A stretch of 25,747 nucleotides of DNA from JAQBRD01 sp041158765 (GCA_041158765.1 JBEBAU010000041.1:1-25747), one strand, 5' to 3'. Positions 5,785-14,813 are shown, numbered from the stretch's first letter. The notes: a model not told the origin generated them from the sequence alone. Translations and numbers: made by a program.

Positions 5785-6597
5785 TTAATGCGCAACGGCA
5801 ATCATGATAACCTGTCGCGCACCCGAAGCGAGGAGTGCGCGCTTTGCGGCGACGAGCGTGCTGCCGGTTGTTACAACATCATCAATGACAATACACACAC
5901 TTCCAGCGATATCAGCACCCGAAGCAACAGCAAAAAAGTTTTTTGATTCTGAAATTCGATCAGCGCGACCTTTTGTCTTTTGTTCTGCGTGCGAATGAGA
6001 TCGTTTCAATATGTGTCTTTTCATTTCAATTATTGGCATGTTTACACTGCTTAATTTCACTATTTCTTGAGCAATAAGTTCACATTGATTGTATCCACGT
6101 TCACGAATGCGCTTTTTTGAAAGGGGAATAGGGATTAGTGTGAAAGGGGTTTTGTTGGAAGCAATTTCAACTGTCCGATTTTCTGAATTTGTGCTATCTG
6201 GCACCAAAACTCTCACGTCCAAAATCCCAGCATCCGAAACCTCCGTAATTGAGACACCCTCGTCCGAACCTCTCACTTGCATGATATCCATAAGCACCAT
6301 ATATATGCCAAAAGCTGCACATCGCGCAGCGTGCAAATCACGACGTTCTTTGAGTCCGCGAATCATTACCTTGGTGAGCGGGTGATCATATTGCCATACA
6401 GCACGAATGTCACGATCAATAAGTCCGCCACCACTCGCGCTACCAGCACCGCGCGTGTCGCTTGTTCGAGCTTCATCGCTCTGTATTCGCGGAATCGCCT
6501 GATATACCTCCTCGGGAGACATAGCGTGAAAGTCAGCAACCTCTCTCGACTCAGGAAACACCCACGAGATAATAAAATTAAGTATCTTATTCTGCAT
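5785..6597 (-). CDS. comF: ComF-like phosphoribosyltransferase
   Basis: ComF-family proteins carry a type I phosphoribosyltransferase fold and are needed for DNA uptake in naturally competent bacteria. The 270-residue product has LIPIPLSKKRIRERGYNQCE, the ComF signature, and a PRPP-binding loop IVIDDVVTTGSTL near the C-terminus. The N-terminal zinc ribbon with paired cysteines seen in most ComF proteins is absent; the region after FISWVFP reads ESREVADFHAM. The central part (about 115-150) has extra sequence. I prefer the ATG at 6597 over upstream options because it starts the normal MQNKILNFI hydrophobic opening. It is divergent from the pilus operon, which may also take up DNA; that link is inference. 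Confidence 0.85.
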   Translation of the reverse strand: MQNKILNFIISWVFPESREVADFHAMSPEEVYQAIPRIQSDEARTSDTRGAGSASGGGLIDRDIRAVWQYDHPLTKVMIRGLKERRDLHAARCAAFGIYMVLMDIMQVRGSDEGVSITEVSDAGILDVRVLVPDSTNSENRTVEIASNKTPFTLIPIPLSKKRIRERGYNQCELIAQEIVKLSSVNMPIIEMKRHILKRSHSHAEQKTKGRADRISESKNFFAVASGADIAGSVCIVIDDVVTTGSTLVAAKRALLASGARQVIMIAVAH

Positions 6598-6700
6598 ACA
6601 TATATATATGTGTGTCACACACAATACGTAGAGCATATACAATCATGATGAAATCCCCATAAAAATCTGATAAAATACATAGCACCTGTGCTTTCTTTCA

Positions 6701-6709
6701 TGGTATACT
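6701..6709 (+). promoter_or_regulatory. Extended -10 promoter of the pilM operon
   Basis: TGGTATACT ends 10 bases before the pilM ATG, leaving a leader of only a few bases. Confidence 0.6.
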
Positions 6710-6719
6710 ATCTAAAACT

Positions 6720-7853
6720 ATGTCTTTCTTAAGTTCACTCTCTAGCTTCTTTGCCAAGAAGGAACAAAGCGTTCTGGGTATTGATATTGGTTCATCAGCA
6801 ATAAAAGTTGTTCAGATTAGACGAAAGCGAGGTCGTGCAGTACTCGAAACCTACGGTGAACTCGCTCTCGGTCCATATGCAGGTACCGAAGTCGGCCGTG
6901 CCACCTCTCTCGATAATGCCAAAATGGCAGAAGCTCTTCGCGATATTCTACGAGAAGCCAAAACCACCACAACGGCGTGCGGTATCGCATTGCCACTTTC
7001 ATCAAGTCTCATTTCTTTCATCAGTGTTCCGCAAGTTCCTGAGAAGCAGCTCGCAGAGGTTATTTCACTTGAAGCTCGTAAATACATTCCAGTACCAATG
7101 ACCGAAGTTCTCCTCGATTGGTCTATTATTCCTAAGGAAGATACTTTTGCCGAAGATGATAGTCCGACTACACCAACTGCAGGACAAAATAATCTCGCTC
7201 CACGAGCTTCACAAGAAGTCCTCGTTGTTGCAATTCACAATGAGTATTTGAATACGTATCAAGCAATTATGAAGGGAAGCAATCTCAATCCTTCATTTTA
7301 TGAAATTGAAATCTTCAGCTCAGTTCGAGCATCTGTTGATCAAGGAATTCAGCCAGTGATGGTTATCGATATGGGTGCGCGTTCAACAAAACTCTATATT
7401 GTTGAACGCGGCATTCTTCGAAGCTCACATATCATTAACAAAGGCGGTCAAGATATCACACTCGCAATTGCTCAAGCAATGAGCGTGCCTGTTGCTGAAG
7501 CTGAAAACCTGAAACGAGTGCATGGTCTCAAGGGTGGTCCAGAATTCAAAGCTCTCACCGAAATCATTACCATCAACCTCGACTATGTATTCTATGAAGC
7601 AAATGCAACGCTTGTGAATTATCAAAAAAAGTATTCACGAACGGTTACTAAGGTTATTTTGACTGGAGGAGGGGTTTTGTTGAAAGGAATGACCGATCTT
7701 GCGAAGGTGAGCTTCCAGAGTGAAATTACCTATGCAGATCCATTCGGCAAGCTTGAAACCCCAGCATTCCTCGCAGAGCAGTTTGCACAGGCAGGTCCTG
7801 AGTTTACGGTAGCTATTGGTGTAGCTTTGCGACGACTTTCTGATACGAATTAA
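6720..7853 (+). CDS. pilM: Type IV pilus assembly protein PilM
   Basis: PilM is an actin-like cytoplasmic protein that binds the N-terminus of PilN and anchors the inner-membrane alignment complex. The 377-residue product has the phosphate-1 loop VLGIDIGSSAIKVVQI near residue 20, the second loop MVIDMGARSTKLYIV in the middle, and the adenosine motif VILTGGGVLLKGM near the C-terminus, all typical of PilM/FtsA-like ATP-binding proteins. The linker EDDSPTTPTAGQNN (about 143-156) looks like an inserted flexible loop. It opens the cluster PilM-PilN-PilO-PilP-like-PilB. No Shine-Dalgarno site is seen. Confidence 0.93.
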   Translation: MSFLSSLSSFFAKKEQSVLGIDIGSSAIKVVQIRRKRGRAVLETYGELALGPYAGTEVGRATSLDNAKMAEALRDILREAKTTTTACGIALPLSSSLISFISVPQVPEKQLAEVISLEARKYIPVPMTEVLLDWSIIPKEDTFAEDDSPTTPTAGQNNLAPRASQEVLVVAIHNEYLNTYQAIMKGSNLNPSFYEIEIFSSVRASVDQGIQPVMVIDMGARSTKLYIVERGILRSSHIINKGGQDITLAIAQAMSVPVAEAENLKRVHGLKGGPEFKALTEIITINLDYVFYEANATLVNYQKKYSRTVTKVILTGGGVLLKGMTDLAKVSFQSEITYADPFGKLETPAFLAEQFAQAGPEFTVAIGVALRRLSDTN

Positions 7854-7896
7854 GATATACACAGCCTCTCGGTACGTGCATTTACCAAAAATACGT

Positions 7897-7902
7897 TATA
7901 AT
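7897..7902 (+). promoter_or_regulatory. -10 box before the PilN-like gene
   Basis: A consensus TATAAT ends 8 bases before the ATG at 7911, which suggests an internal promoter after pilM. Confidence 0.6.
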
Positions 7903-7910
7903 AAAGAGGA

Positions 7911-8570
7911 ATGGAGACCAAATTCCAAACATCATTTATACCCAAGAAACCGCTGACCGCTCCGTCAGTCATTTCTCGTGGAGGTGGCGTCAGTATTTTC
8001 ACGACACTTTCAATACTTATTTTCATTGCCTCAATTGCTGGTGCAGGTTTTGCGTATGGATGGCAAAAGCATCTCATTACAGCACAAGCACAGCTGAAGG
8101 CCGATCTCGATGCAAGCCAGAAGGAATTCGATCCGTATCTCATAGAACAATTGCGCAAAGCAAATGTGAAAATCGATCTTTCAAAGCAACTCTTGAAAAA
8201 TCACATGGATGTCACGGGTATATTTGGAATTCTCTCGACTCTTACTACAGAGAGTGTGCGTTTTGATAGTTTTGATTTCGCTGCACCAGATCTTGCTGGT
8301 GGCAAGATCAAAGTGAATCTTCATGGTGTTGGCAAAAGCTTCAGCGCAATTGCATTCCAATCTGATGTCCTCGGACAAGCTTCACAGGGTAAGGCTCGTG
8401 TCATTACAAATCCCGTACTTGCAGATCTTTCTGTCGATCAGAATGGCTATGTAGGATTCTCACTTTCAGTACAGGTCGCACAGAAGGATTTGTTGTATTC
8501 GAACTTGTTCAGCGGAGCAGCTCCAACGCCAGCACCGACACCAGCTAATCTTCCAAACGAAACACAATAA
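7911..8570 (+). CDS. pilN: PilN-like type IV pilus platform protein
   Basis: The 219-residue protein has a short cytoplasmic N-terminus, one membrane helix (about 28-50), then a predicted coiled-coil region (LKADLDASQKEFDPYLIEQL) and an alpha-beta domain, as in PilN. The N-terminal stretch TSFIPKKP can be compared with the PilM-binding peptide of PilN, although the usual INLLP motif is not clear. The C-terminus is a Pro-Ala-rich tail (PTPAPTPANLP). Position between pilM and the PilO-like gene supports the call. It would link cytoplasmic PilM to PilO outside the membrane. Confidence 0.75.
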   Translation: METKFQTSFIPKKPLTAPSVISRGGGVSIFTTLSILIFIASIAGAGFAYGWQKHLITAQAQLKADLDASQKEFDPYLIEQLRKANVKIDLSKQLLKNHMDVTGIFGILSTLTTESVRFDSFDFAAPDLAGGKIKVNLHGVGKSFSAIAFQSDVLGQASQGKARVITNPVLADLSVDQNGYVGFSLSVQVAQKDLLYSNLFSGAAPTPAPTPANLPNETQ

Positions 8571-8574
8571 TTTT

Positions 8575-9141
8575 ATGGGAAAGAATATACTACCAATAAT
8601 ACTTATAGTTCTCGCAGTCGGTATTTATTTCACCTATACCAGTGGCCAATTGGACGTATTGAAAGACATACAGACCAAGAATGCGAGCTATGCAAGTGCA
8701 ATTGCAAATGCACGTGATCTTATTGCAAAACGAGATACTGTGAATAAGGCATACGGACAGATTTCACCAGAAGATGCCGCGCGCCTCGACAAAATGTTGC
8801 CTGACAATATAGACAACGTGCGTCTCATTATCGACGTGAACGGCATCGGCGCGCGGCACGGTCTTACGCTCCGAGGGCTCCGTACGAGTGCAGGAAATGA
8901 AGCTACTACTGGTACCAAGACCCAAGCCCAGACTACCGCTATGGGTAGCGGAGCAGGACAAGTTGGTGTTGTCACGGTTTCATTCAGTGTTTCGACGACA
9001 TATGACAATTTCATTTCATTTATCCAAGATGTTGAAAGAAGCCTTCGTATCATGGATATATCGAAGGTTACTCTCTCGGCAAATGATAATGGGGTATACG
9101 ATTACGGTGTTGAGCTCAAGACGTATTGGCTAAAACAATAA
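8575..9141 (+). CDS. pilO: PilO-like type IV pilus platform protein
   Basis: The 188-residue protein starts 4 bases after the PilN-like gene. It has a membrane helix at the very N-terminus (ILPIILIVLAVGIYFTY), a coiled-coil region (about 25-60), and a C-terminal domain with TYDNFISFIQDVERSLRIMDI, which is the PilO-type ferredoxin-like fold. A low-complexity T/A/G/Q linker (about 105-125) joins the halves. PilO pairs with PilN to align the pilus machine. It overlaps nothing and has no visible ribosome site, so translation may be coupled to pilN. Confidence 0.85.
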   Translation: MGKNILPIILIVLAVGIYFTYTSGQLDVLKDIQTKNASYASAIANARDLIAKRDTVNKAYGQISPEDAARLDKMLPDNIDNVRLIIDVNGIGARHGLTLRGLRTSAGNEATTGTKTQAQTTAMGSGAGQVGVVTVSFSVSTTYDNFISFIQDVERSLRIMDISKVTLSANDNGVYDYGVELKTYWLKQ

Positions 9142-9145
9142 GACC

Positions 9146-9556
9146 ATGCAACAACAGACCAATTCAAATTCAAAAACCTTCATCCTTCTCGGCATATTGC
9201 TCGTGCTTGGTGGTGTGTACTATCTCTATACTTCTGGTAATAAGACAGTTTCTGATGCAGGTCTTGCTCCAGGATCAGATACTGGCTCTATTGATACTTC
9301 ATTTGCAACAGCTGATGTGAGCGATGGAAGTGATCTCGTAACACCGGACGTGCTCAGTATTCTCAATAAGATTCGCGAGCTTCGTATTGATCCGGCAATT
9401 TTCCAAGATGCTTCATATCAATCGTTGGTAGATTTCAGTATTGCTATTCCTCCAGAAAATGTCGGTAGACCAAACCCATTCGCGCCGATTTCTGGATCCG
9501 TTGTTTCATCTCCTGCAGGTGCTGCTGCATCACGTTCGTTGCGTACCGGCAGATAA
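9146..9556 (+). CDS. Small membrane-anchored protein with PilP-like NPFAP motif
   Basis: The 136-residue product has one N-terminal membrane helix (TFILLGILLVLGGVYYLY), then an acidic, serine-rich linker, and a C-terminal region with VGRPNPFAPI, the G-R-x-x-PF-x-P motif seen where PilP or GspC-type proteins meet their partners. It begins 4 bases after pilO and precedes pilB, the position of pilP in other clusters. It is too short for a full PilP domain and has no lipobox cysteine. Calling it a PilP analogue is inference from motif and place. Confidence 0.7.
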   Translation: MQQQTNSNSKTFILLGILLVLGGVYYLYTSGNKTVSDAGLAPGSDTGSIDTSFATADVSDGSDLVTPDVLSILNKIRELRIDPAIFQDASYQSLVDFSIAIPPENVGRPNPFAPISGSVVSSPAGAAASRSLRTGR

Positions 9557-9593
9557 CGCAGGTGGAAGATAGTTTTATTTTCATACAAATATT

Positions 9594-11387
9594 ATGAGCG
9601 TTCTCGATATACTTCTCAATAAAAAGCTCATCAACAAAGGAGATATTTCTGATATCAAGCAGGAGACAGCTTCTGGTGAAACTTCTCTTGATCAAGCGCT
9701 TATTGGTCGCGGGGTGAAGCCTGAAGAGATTCTCGCTGCTCGAGGTGAATTTCTTAATATTCCAATTAAGACACTCGACAATATATCAGTGCCATTTGAA
9801 GCACTCGAATATATTCCTGAAGAGTCAGCGCTTCATTACAAATTCGTTCCAATTGGATTGAAAGGGAATATGCTCGAAGTTGGTCTCGTAAATCCAGACA
9901 ACATTGAGGCTCGAGACGCGCTCAATTTCATTGCAGCAAAGAATAATATCCCGTATAAGATTTATCTCATTAGTCCTGAGGATTTCGACAAGACAATCGA
10001 GTCATACAAGGGCCTTTCGGGTGAAGTTGGCAAGGCTTTGCAGGATCTTGAAATGACACTCACTGTTGATACTGATTCTTTGCTTGAAAAGGTGAAAAGC
10101 GATGACGGCAAATCAGATACGTTCATTATCGAAGAGGCTCCTGTCAAAAAGATCGTTTCAACTATCATTCACTATGCAACTGAAGGAGGTGCCTCTGACG
10201 TTCATATCGAACACATGCGCGAACTTATTCGTGTTCGTTTCCGTGTAGACGGAGTGCTTACTACATCACTTACACTTCCACCACAAGCACATGCGCAGAT
10301 TGTTTCTCGCATCAAACTCCTCTCAGGTATGAAGCTTGATGAGAAGCGCAAACCGCAAGACGGACGCTTCTCTGCGAATATTGACGGTAGGAAGATAGAC
10401 TTCCGTGTCTCTACATTCCCAGCGTATTACGGTGAAAAAGTCGTGATGCGTATCCTCGATCAAGAAAAGGGTGTGAAAAAGCTCGATGATATGGGTATGT
10501 CAAAAGAAACACTCGCTATCATTAAGGAGGCTATCAGACGACCATATGGACTTGTTCTCATTACCGGACCTACAGGTTCCGGAAAATCTACAACACTCTA
10601 CTCAATGTTGAATGAAATTGATCGCGAATCATATAACGTACTCTCACTTGAAGATCCAATCGAATACAATATGGATGGTGTGAGCCAATCTCAGGTACAT
10701 GCCGCAATCGGGTATACTTTTGCAGAAGGACTTCGTACAACACTTCGTCAAGACCCCGATATCATCATGGTGGGAGAAATCCGCGACAAAGAAACTGCTC
10801 AATTGGCTGTTCAAGCAGCTCTTACAGGTCACTTGGTGCTTTCAACTCTCCACACCAACAATGCGGCAGGTGTGATTCCTCGACTTATTGATATGGGTAT
10901 TGATCCATACTTGATTGCTCCAACACTTATTTGTGCAATTGCTCAACGACTTGTTCAGACACTTTGTCCGGGAGGAGGTAAACCAATTCCTGTTGAAGGA
11001 AGTATTAAGGCAATGCTTGATAAACAGTTCGAAGATTTGCCAGCGAAGTTCAAAGCAAAAATTCCATTTTCAGATACTGTGTACGAAGCAACCCCTACAC
11101 CTGATTGTCCAAAGGGTGTTCGTGGTCGTATTGCAGTGGTCGAGGCTTTCAGAATTGATAAAGAGATTGAAAAAGTCATCCTCACAAATCCAACTGAACT
11201 CGAAATTTCACGAGTTACTCGTTCACAGGGAATGCTTACAATGAAAGAAGATGCAATTCTCAAAGCATTTCAGCGTATTATTCCTTTTGATGAAGTCAAA
11301 AAGTTCGAAGGTCTTCAAGAAATTGATCAAGAAGAAGATGCTATTCTCGCAGCTACTGCCGCAATTGAGGAACCAGTTAAGCTCTAG
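9594..11387 (+). CDS. pilB: Type IV pilus extension ATPase PilB
   Basis: PilB is the hexameric ATPase that drives pilin addition. The 597-residue product has an N-terminal MshEN/GspE_N-like domain (about 1-150), and an ATPase core with Walker A GPTGSGKST (325-333), the Asp box EDPIEYNMDG, Walker B region DIIMVGEIRDKETAQ (389-403) and the His box GHLVLSTLHTNNAA (412-425). The four-cysteine zinc motif of GspE/PilB is broken: only C458 (LCPGGGK) and C505 (DCPKGV) remain, one from each CxxC pair. It is followed 12 bases later by a receiver protein gene. No Shine-Dalgarno site is visible. Confidence 0.95.
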   Translation: MSVLDILLNKKLINKGDISDIKQETASGETSLDQALIGRGVKPEEILAARGEFLNIPIKTLDNISVPFEALEYIPEESALHYKFVPIGLKGNMLEVGLVNPDNIEARDALNFIAAKNNIPYKIYLISPEDFDKTIESYKGLSGEVGKALQDLEMTLTVDTDSLLEKVKSDDGKSDTFIIEEAPVKKIVSTIIHYATEGGASDVHIEHMRELIRVRFRVDGVLTTSLTLPPQAHAQIVSRIKLLSGMKLDEKRKPQDGRFSANIDGRKIDFRVSTFPAYYGEKVVMRILDQEKGVKKLDDMGMSKETLAIIKEAIRRPYGLVLITGPTGSGKSTTLYSMLNEIDRESYNVLSLEDPIEYNMDGVSQSQVHAAIGYTFAEGLRTTLRQDPDIIMVGEIRDKETAQLAVQAALTGHLVLSTLHTNNAAGVIPRLIDMGIDPYLIAPTLICAIAQRLVQTLCPGGGKPIPVEGSIKAMLDKQFEDLPAKFKAKIPFSDTVYEATPTPDCPKGVRGRIAVVEAFRIDKEIEKVILTNPTELEISRVTRSQGMLTMKEDAILKAFQRIIPFDEVKKFEGLQEIDQEEDAILAATAAIEEPVKL

Positions 11388-11393
11388 TATAAT
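11388..11393 (+). promoter_or_regulatory. -10 box of the receiver-domain gene
   Basis: TATAAT overlaps the region just after the pilB stop and ends 6 bases before the ATG at 11400, predicting a leaderless mRNA separate from pilB. Confidence 0.6.
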
Positions 11394-11399
11394 AGTCAT

Positions 11400-11804
11400 A
11401 TGTCAGAATCTACAAAAAAACTCTCTATCATGTTCGTTGATGACGATAAGTTTCTTCTCGACATGTATGCGCTCAAATTTTCAAAAAATGGTTTTGATGT
11501 ACGTGTAGCACAGGGTCCAGAAGAAGCACTCAAATTCCTTCGTAATGGAGAAGTTAAGCCAGATATTATTCTCCTCGATGTTGTTATGCCAGGTATGGAT
11601 GGATTACAGCTTCTTGGTGTTATTCGAGAAGAGAAGCTCGCTCCGAAGGCTGTGATGATTATGCTCACGAATCAGGGACTTGCAGAAGACATTGATCGAG
11701 CGAAGAAGCTCAATGTTGATGGGTACATTATCAAGGCCATGACCATTCCTTCAGAGGTTCTCGATGAAGTTCATCGGATTTATGATTCAGCTAAGCATGA
11801 ATAA
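11400..11804 (+). CDS. Stand-alone response regulator receiver protein
   Basis: The 134-residue product is a single CheY-like receiver domain with no output domain. The acidic pair is D14-D15 (VDDD), the phospho-acceptor is D60 (LLDVVMPGMDG), T90 (MLTNQG) and K112 (YIIKAM) complete the active site. Lone receivers of this kind (PilG, PilH) control pilus motors in Pseudomonas through a chemosensory kinase. Here it lies between pilB and pilT, so it may switch between extension and retraction; that role is inference. No histidine kinase gene is in the window. It has its own promoter. Confidence 0.92.
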   Translation: MSESTKKLSIMFVDDDKFLLDMYALKFSKNGFDVRVAQGPEEALKFLRNGEVKPDIILLDVVMPGMDGLQLLGVIREEKLAPKAVMIMLTNQGLAEDIDRAKKLNVDGYIIKAMTIPSEVLDEVHRIYDSAKHE

Positions 11805-11808
11805 GAGT

Positions 11809-11814
11809 TAATAT
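11809..11814 (+). promoter_or_regulatory. -10-like box before pilT
   Basis: TAATAT ends 7 bases before the pilT ATG, the same spacing as at other starts in this window. The AT-rich surroundings make it weaker evidence. Confidence 0.4.
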
Positions 11815-11821
11815 TTATTAT

Positions 11822-12880
11822 ATGGAATACAAAAAACAAATTGAAGAACTCGTTTCAGCTGTCCTTCAGGAAAATGCATCTGACTTGCATCTAGCTGAGG
11901 GTAGAACACCATATGTGCGTGTTTCAGGAACTCTTATTCCTCTTACAAAAAAGCCTGTACTCACTGCAGCTGATATGGAAGGTTACGTATCTGTTTTCCT
12001 TAATCCAGAGAATCGCGCACGTCTCGCAAAAGACCGTGAAATTGATTTTTCATATAGTCTCGTTGATTCACGTTTCCGTGGAAATGTATATTACAAACAG
12101 GGTACACTCTCAATTGCACTTCGTCTCATCCCGAAGAAGATCAAGACACTCGCCGAACTCAATCTTCCACCGATTCTTGAGACATTCACTCGTAAGCCAC
12201 AAGGATTTTTCCTTGTTGTGGGTCCAATTGGTCAAGGTAAGACAACAACACTTGCAGCAATGATTGAAATGATTAATCAGAGTCGAGCAGAACATATTCT
12301 TACGATTGAAGATCCGATTGAATATGTGTATGAGTCGAAAAAATCTATTATTGATCAGCGTGAAATTCTCGTTGACACGCCTGACTTCCATAGCGCACTT
12401 ACCGCTATGTTCCGTGAAGACATTGATGTCTGTCTTGTGGGTGAAATGCGAGATACCAATACTATCTCTACTGCAGTTACTGCAGCTGAGACTGGCCACC
12501 TCGTATTTTCAACCCTTCATACCAACAATGCAGCGCAGACCATCAACCGTATTATCGACTCATTCCCACCGAATCAACAGGATCAAATCCGTGTGCAACT
12601 CGCCGGATCACTTACAGGTATATTCTCACAACGTCTTATCCCTCGTATATCTGGTGGTCTTGTTCCTGCATATGAACTTCTTATCAATAACAATGCTGTA
12701 GCAAATCTTATTCGTGAGAAGCGTATTCACGAGATTCAGACAGTTATTGAAACAAGCTCAGGTGAGGGAATGATTGATATGAATCGCTCACTCGCAGAAC
12801 TTGCTCGTTCAGGGCAGATTAGCGTAGAGAGCGCATACCTCAATTCGCAATCCCCAAAAACCCTCGAACGACTCATATAG
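11822..12880 (+). CDS. pilT: Type IV pilus retraction ATPase PilT
   Basis: PilT powers pilus retraction, and so twitching and DNA uptake. The 352-residue product has the N-terminal PAS-like domain with ENASDLHLAEGRTPYVRVSG, Walker A GPIGQGKTTT (134-143, where most PilT have GPTGSGKST), the Asp box TIEDPIEYVY, Walker B DVCLVGEMRDTNTI, the His box GHLVFSTLHTNNAA, and C-terminal NLIREKRIHEIQ, close to the usual PilT AIRNLIRE motif. Length matches the family. It has no zinc-cysteine motif, as expected for PilT. It is followed by pilC. Confidence 0.95.
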   Translation: MEYKKQIEELVSAVLQENASDLHLAEGRTPYVRVSGTLIPLTKKPVLTAADMEGYVSVFLNPENRARLAKDREIDFSYSLVDSRFRGNVYYKQGTLSIALRLIPKKIKTLAELNLPPILETFTRKPQGFFLVVGPIGQGKTTTLAAMIEMINQSRAEHILTIEDPIEYVYESKKSIIDQREILVDTPDFHSALTAMFREDIDVCLVGEMRDTNTISTAVTAAETGHLVFSTLHTNNAAQTINRIIDSFPPNQQDQIRVQLAGSLTGIFSQRLIPRISGGLVPAYELLINNNAVANLIREKRIHEIQTVIETSSGEGMIDMNRSLAELARSGQISVESAYLNSQSPKTLERLI

Positions 12881-12903
12881 CGCGAATCCTGTTTTTCGCA
12901 TAT

Positions 12904-12909
12904 TATTAT
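12904..12909 (+). promoter_or_regulatory. -10-like box before pilC
   Basis: TATTAT ends 7 bases before the pilC ATG, again predicting a nearly leaderless mRNA. Confidence 0.4.
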
Positions 12910-12916
12910 CATATAC

Positions 12917-14125
12917 ATGCTTTTCAATTACACATCAGTTGACAATACAGGCCAACCAAAAACCGGATCAATTGATGCGGTGAATGTTGATATTGCTATT
13001 GCATCTCTCCAGCGTCGAGGTCTTGTCATCACATCAATTCATGATGCAGAAGGGAAGAAGTCTCTTCTCAATATGAATCTTTCGTTCTTTGATCGTGTTT
13101 CGAACAAAGACATTGTTATTCTTTCACGACAACTTGCAACACTCTTCGAAGCACAGGTTTCTGCACTTCGTATCTTCCGACTTCTTGGTACCGAAGCAGA
13201 GAATCATGTACTCGGAGCGAAGCTCAATATCATTGCTGATGATCTCCAAGCAGGAACGTCTATTTCAGCAGCTCTATCGAAGCACCCGAAGATATTCTCT
13301 GAATTCTATGTGAACATGGTGAAAGCAGGTGAAGAATCAGGAAAGCTTGATGAAACATTCGGCTATCTCGCTGATTATCTCGATCGTACGTATACACTTG
13401 TGTCGAAGGCAAAAGGTGCTCTCGTATATCCAGCATTCGTTGTGGTGACATTCGTGACAGTTATGATTCTCATGTTCACTATGGTTATTCCGAAGATTAG
13501 CTCCATTCTTACTGAGTCTGGTCAGGACATTCCTTCATATACCAAAGTTGTGCTCGGTCTTTCAAACTTCTTCGTTCAGTATGGTTTCATCGTTCTTGCA
13601 ATTGTAATCGTGCTCGGCTTCCTATTGGTGCAATACATACGAACTCCATCGGGACGTGCGGCGTTCGATAGTTTCAAACTTTCAGTACCATATATCAGCA
13701 ATCTTTTCCGCAAGCTCTATCTCGCTCGACTTGCAGACAATATGAATACGATGCTTATTTCAGGAATACCAATGATACGAGCGCTCGAGCTTACATCATC
13801 AGTTGTGAATAATCAGATTTATAAGACGATTCTCGGTGGGGCAGTAGAATCGGTGAAAGCTGGTAAGGCAGTATCTGAAGCATTAAACGGCAACAAAGAA
13901 ATCCCCGGTATTATGATCCAGATGATGAAAGTGGGAGAGGAGACAGGAGAGCTCGGAAATATCTTGAAAACACTTGCGCGATTCTACGCTCGAGAAGTGG
14001 AAACAGCAGTTGATGCCCTCGTAGACCTTATTGAACCACTTATGATTGTTATGCTCGGTCTTGGTGTTGCGGTGCTCCTCGCTTCGGTTCTCGTGCCTAT
14101 TTATAATGTCGCAAGCGCTCAATAA
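12917..14125 (+). CDS. pilC: Type IV pilus inner-membrane platform protein PilC
   Basis: PilC/GspF is the polytopic protein on which PilB and PilT act. The 402-residue product has two GspF domains: the first around 65-190 (RQLATLFEAQVSALRIFRLL, VKAGEESGKLDETF) and the second around 265-390 (LADNMNTMLISGIPMIRALE, MKVGEETGELGNIL). The repeated VGEETG-type motifs and three hydrophobic segments (about 170-190, 215-238, 372-395) are diagnostic. Length fits. An intrinsic terminator follows at 14124-14146, closing this part of the cluster. Confidence 0.95.
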   Translation: MLFNYTSVDNTGQPKTGSIDAVNVDIAIASLQRRGLVITSIHDAEGKKSLLNMNLSFFDRVSNKDIVILSRQLATLFEAQVSALRIFRLLGTEAENHVLGAKLNIIADDLQAGTSISAALSKHPKIFSEFYVNMVKAGEESGKLDETFGYLADYLDRTYTLVSKAKGALVYPAFVVVTFVTVMILMFTMVIPKISSILTESGQDIPSYTKVVLGLSNFFVQYGFIVLAIVIVLGFLLVQYIRTPSGRAAFDSFKLSVPYISNLFRKLYLARLADNMNTMLISGIPMIRALELTSSVVNNQIYKTILGGAVESVKAGKAVSEALNGNKEIPGIMIQMMKVGEETGELGNILKTLARFYAREVETAVDALVDLIEPLMIVMLGLGVAVLLASVLVPIYNVASAQ

Positions 14126-14146
14126 CAGCACACGATGCTGTTTTTA
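14124..14146 (+). terminator. Intrinsic terminator after pilC
   Basis: ACAGCA (14125-14130) pairs with TGCTGT (14136-14141) around CACGA, followed by TTTT. It separates pilC from the pilin gene. Confidence 0.75.
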
Positions 14147-14202
14147 TGGGTGTTTGCGATAGTTATCCACATACGATTTCACCCTCAAAAGGCTTATTTT
14201 GG

Positions 14203-14208
14203 TATAAT
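14203..14208 (+). promoter_or_regulatory. -10 box of the pilin gene
   Basis: A consensus TATAAT in the context TTGGTATAAT lies about 62 bases before the pilin ATG. This gives the pilin mRNA a real 5' leader of roughly 55 bases, unlike most genes here, which may serve its stability or high expression. Confidence 0.6.
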
Positions 14209-14270
14209 TACCTGTACGAGGTTAGGAAATACGGTTTCATTTAATAGTAATTACTTATTTACATTTGTTT

Positions 14271-14669
14271 ATGAAGAAAAATCAAGGTTTTACACTCATT
14301 GAACTTCTTGTTGTTATCGCAATCATCGGTATTCTTTCATCAGTTGTTCTCGCATCTCTTAACACAGCTCGATCAAAGGGTTCTGATGCTGCAATCAAGT
14401 CACAGATGGCAAGTCTCCGAACACAGGCAGCTCTATTCTACGACTCAAATAGCTCATCGTATGCAAACATGGGTTCTGATTCTCAAATTAGAATGATTCT
14501 TGATGGTATTAGAACAGCAAATGGTGGTACAGCTGTAAGTGTAGCATCAAGCTCAGCACTATTCTCAGCAATTTCACCTTTGAAATCAGCCGGCTATTAT
14601 TGTGTTGACTCATTTGGTAATGCAACATCAACCGCATCTACAACAGCTGTTCTTGCAGCTTGTCAGTAA
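14271..14669 (+). CDS. Type IV pilin, probable major subunit
   Basis: The 132-residue product begins MKKNQGFTLIELLVVIAI, an ideal prepilin leader (6 residues before the mature Phe, Glu at +5). After the hydrophobic stalk helix, the head is rich in Ser, Thr and Ala. Two cysteines, in YYCVDS and at LAACQ near the end, can form the C-terminal disulfide loop typical of major pilins. It has its own strong -10 box, a leader, and a strong terminator on its 3' side, as expected for an abundant single-gene transcript. The start at 14271 is preferred over a possible one 6 bases upstream because it gives the standard short leader. Confidence 0.9.
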   Translation: MKKNQGFTLIELLVVIAIIGILSSVVLASLNTARSKGSDAAIKSQMASLRTQAALFYDSNSSSYANMGSDSQIRMILDGIRTANGGTAVSVASSSALFSAISPLKSAGYYCVDSFGNATSTASTTAVLAACQ

Positions 14670-14690
14670 TAATCAGCTAGTCTGATTATC

Positions 14691-14724
14691 AAAAAACACC
14701 CGCTCTCTGCGGGTGTTTTTGTTT
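14691..14724 (+). terminator. Intrinsic terminator after the pilin gene
   Basis: An A-run followed by CACCCGC pairs with GCGGGTG and a T-rich tract around a TCTCT loop. Both strands end in T-runs, so it can work in both directions. Confidence 0.88.
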
Positions 14725-14813
14725 TATGGGGATGTTTTGTTCCCACTTCTTTGTCTTGTGCGGGTGCATTGCTTTTTTTCAATAAGTGTGGTATTACTTG
14801 GTTAAATACGGTG

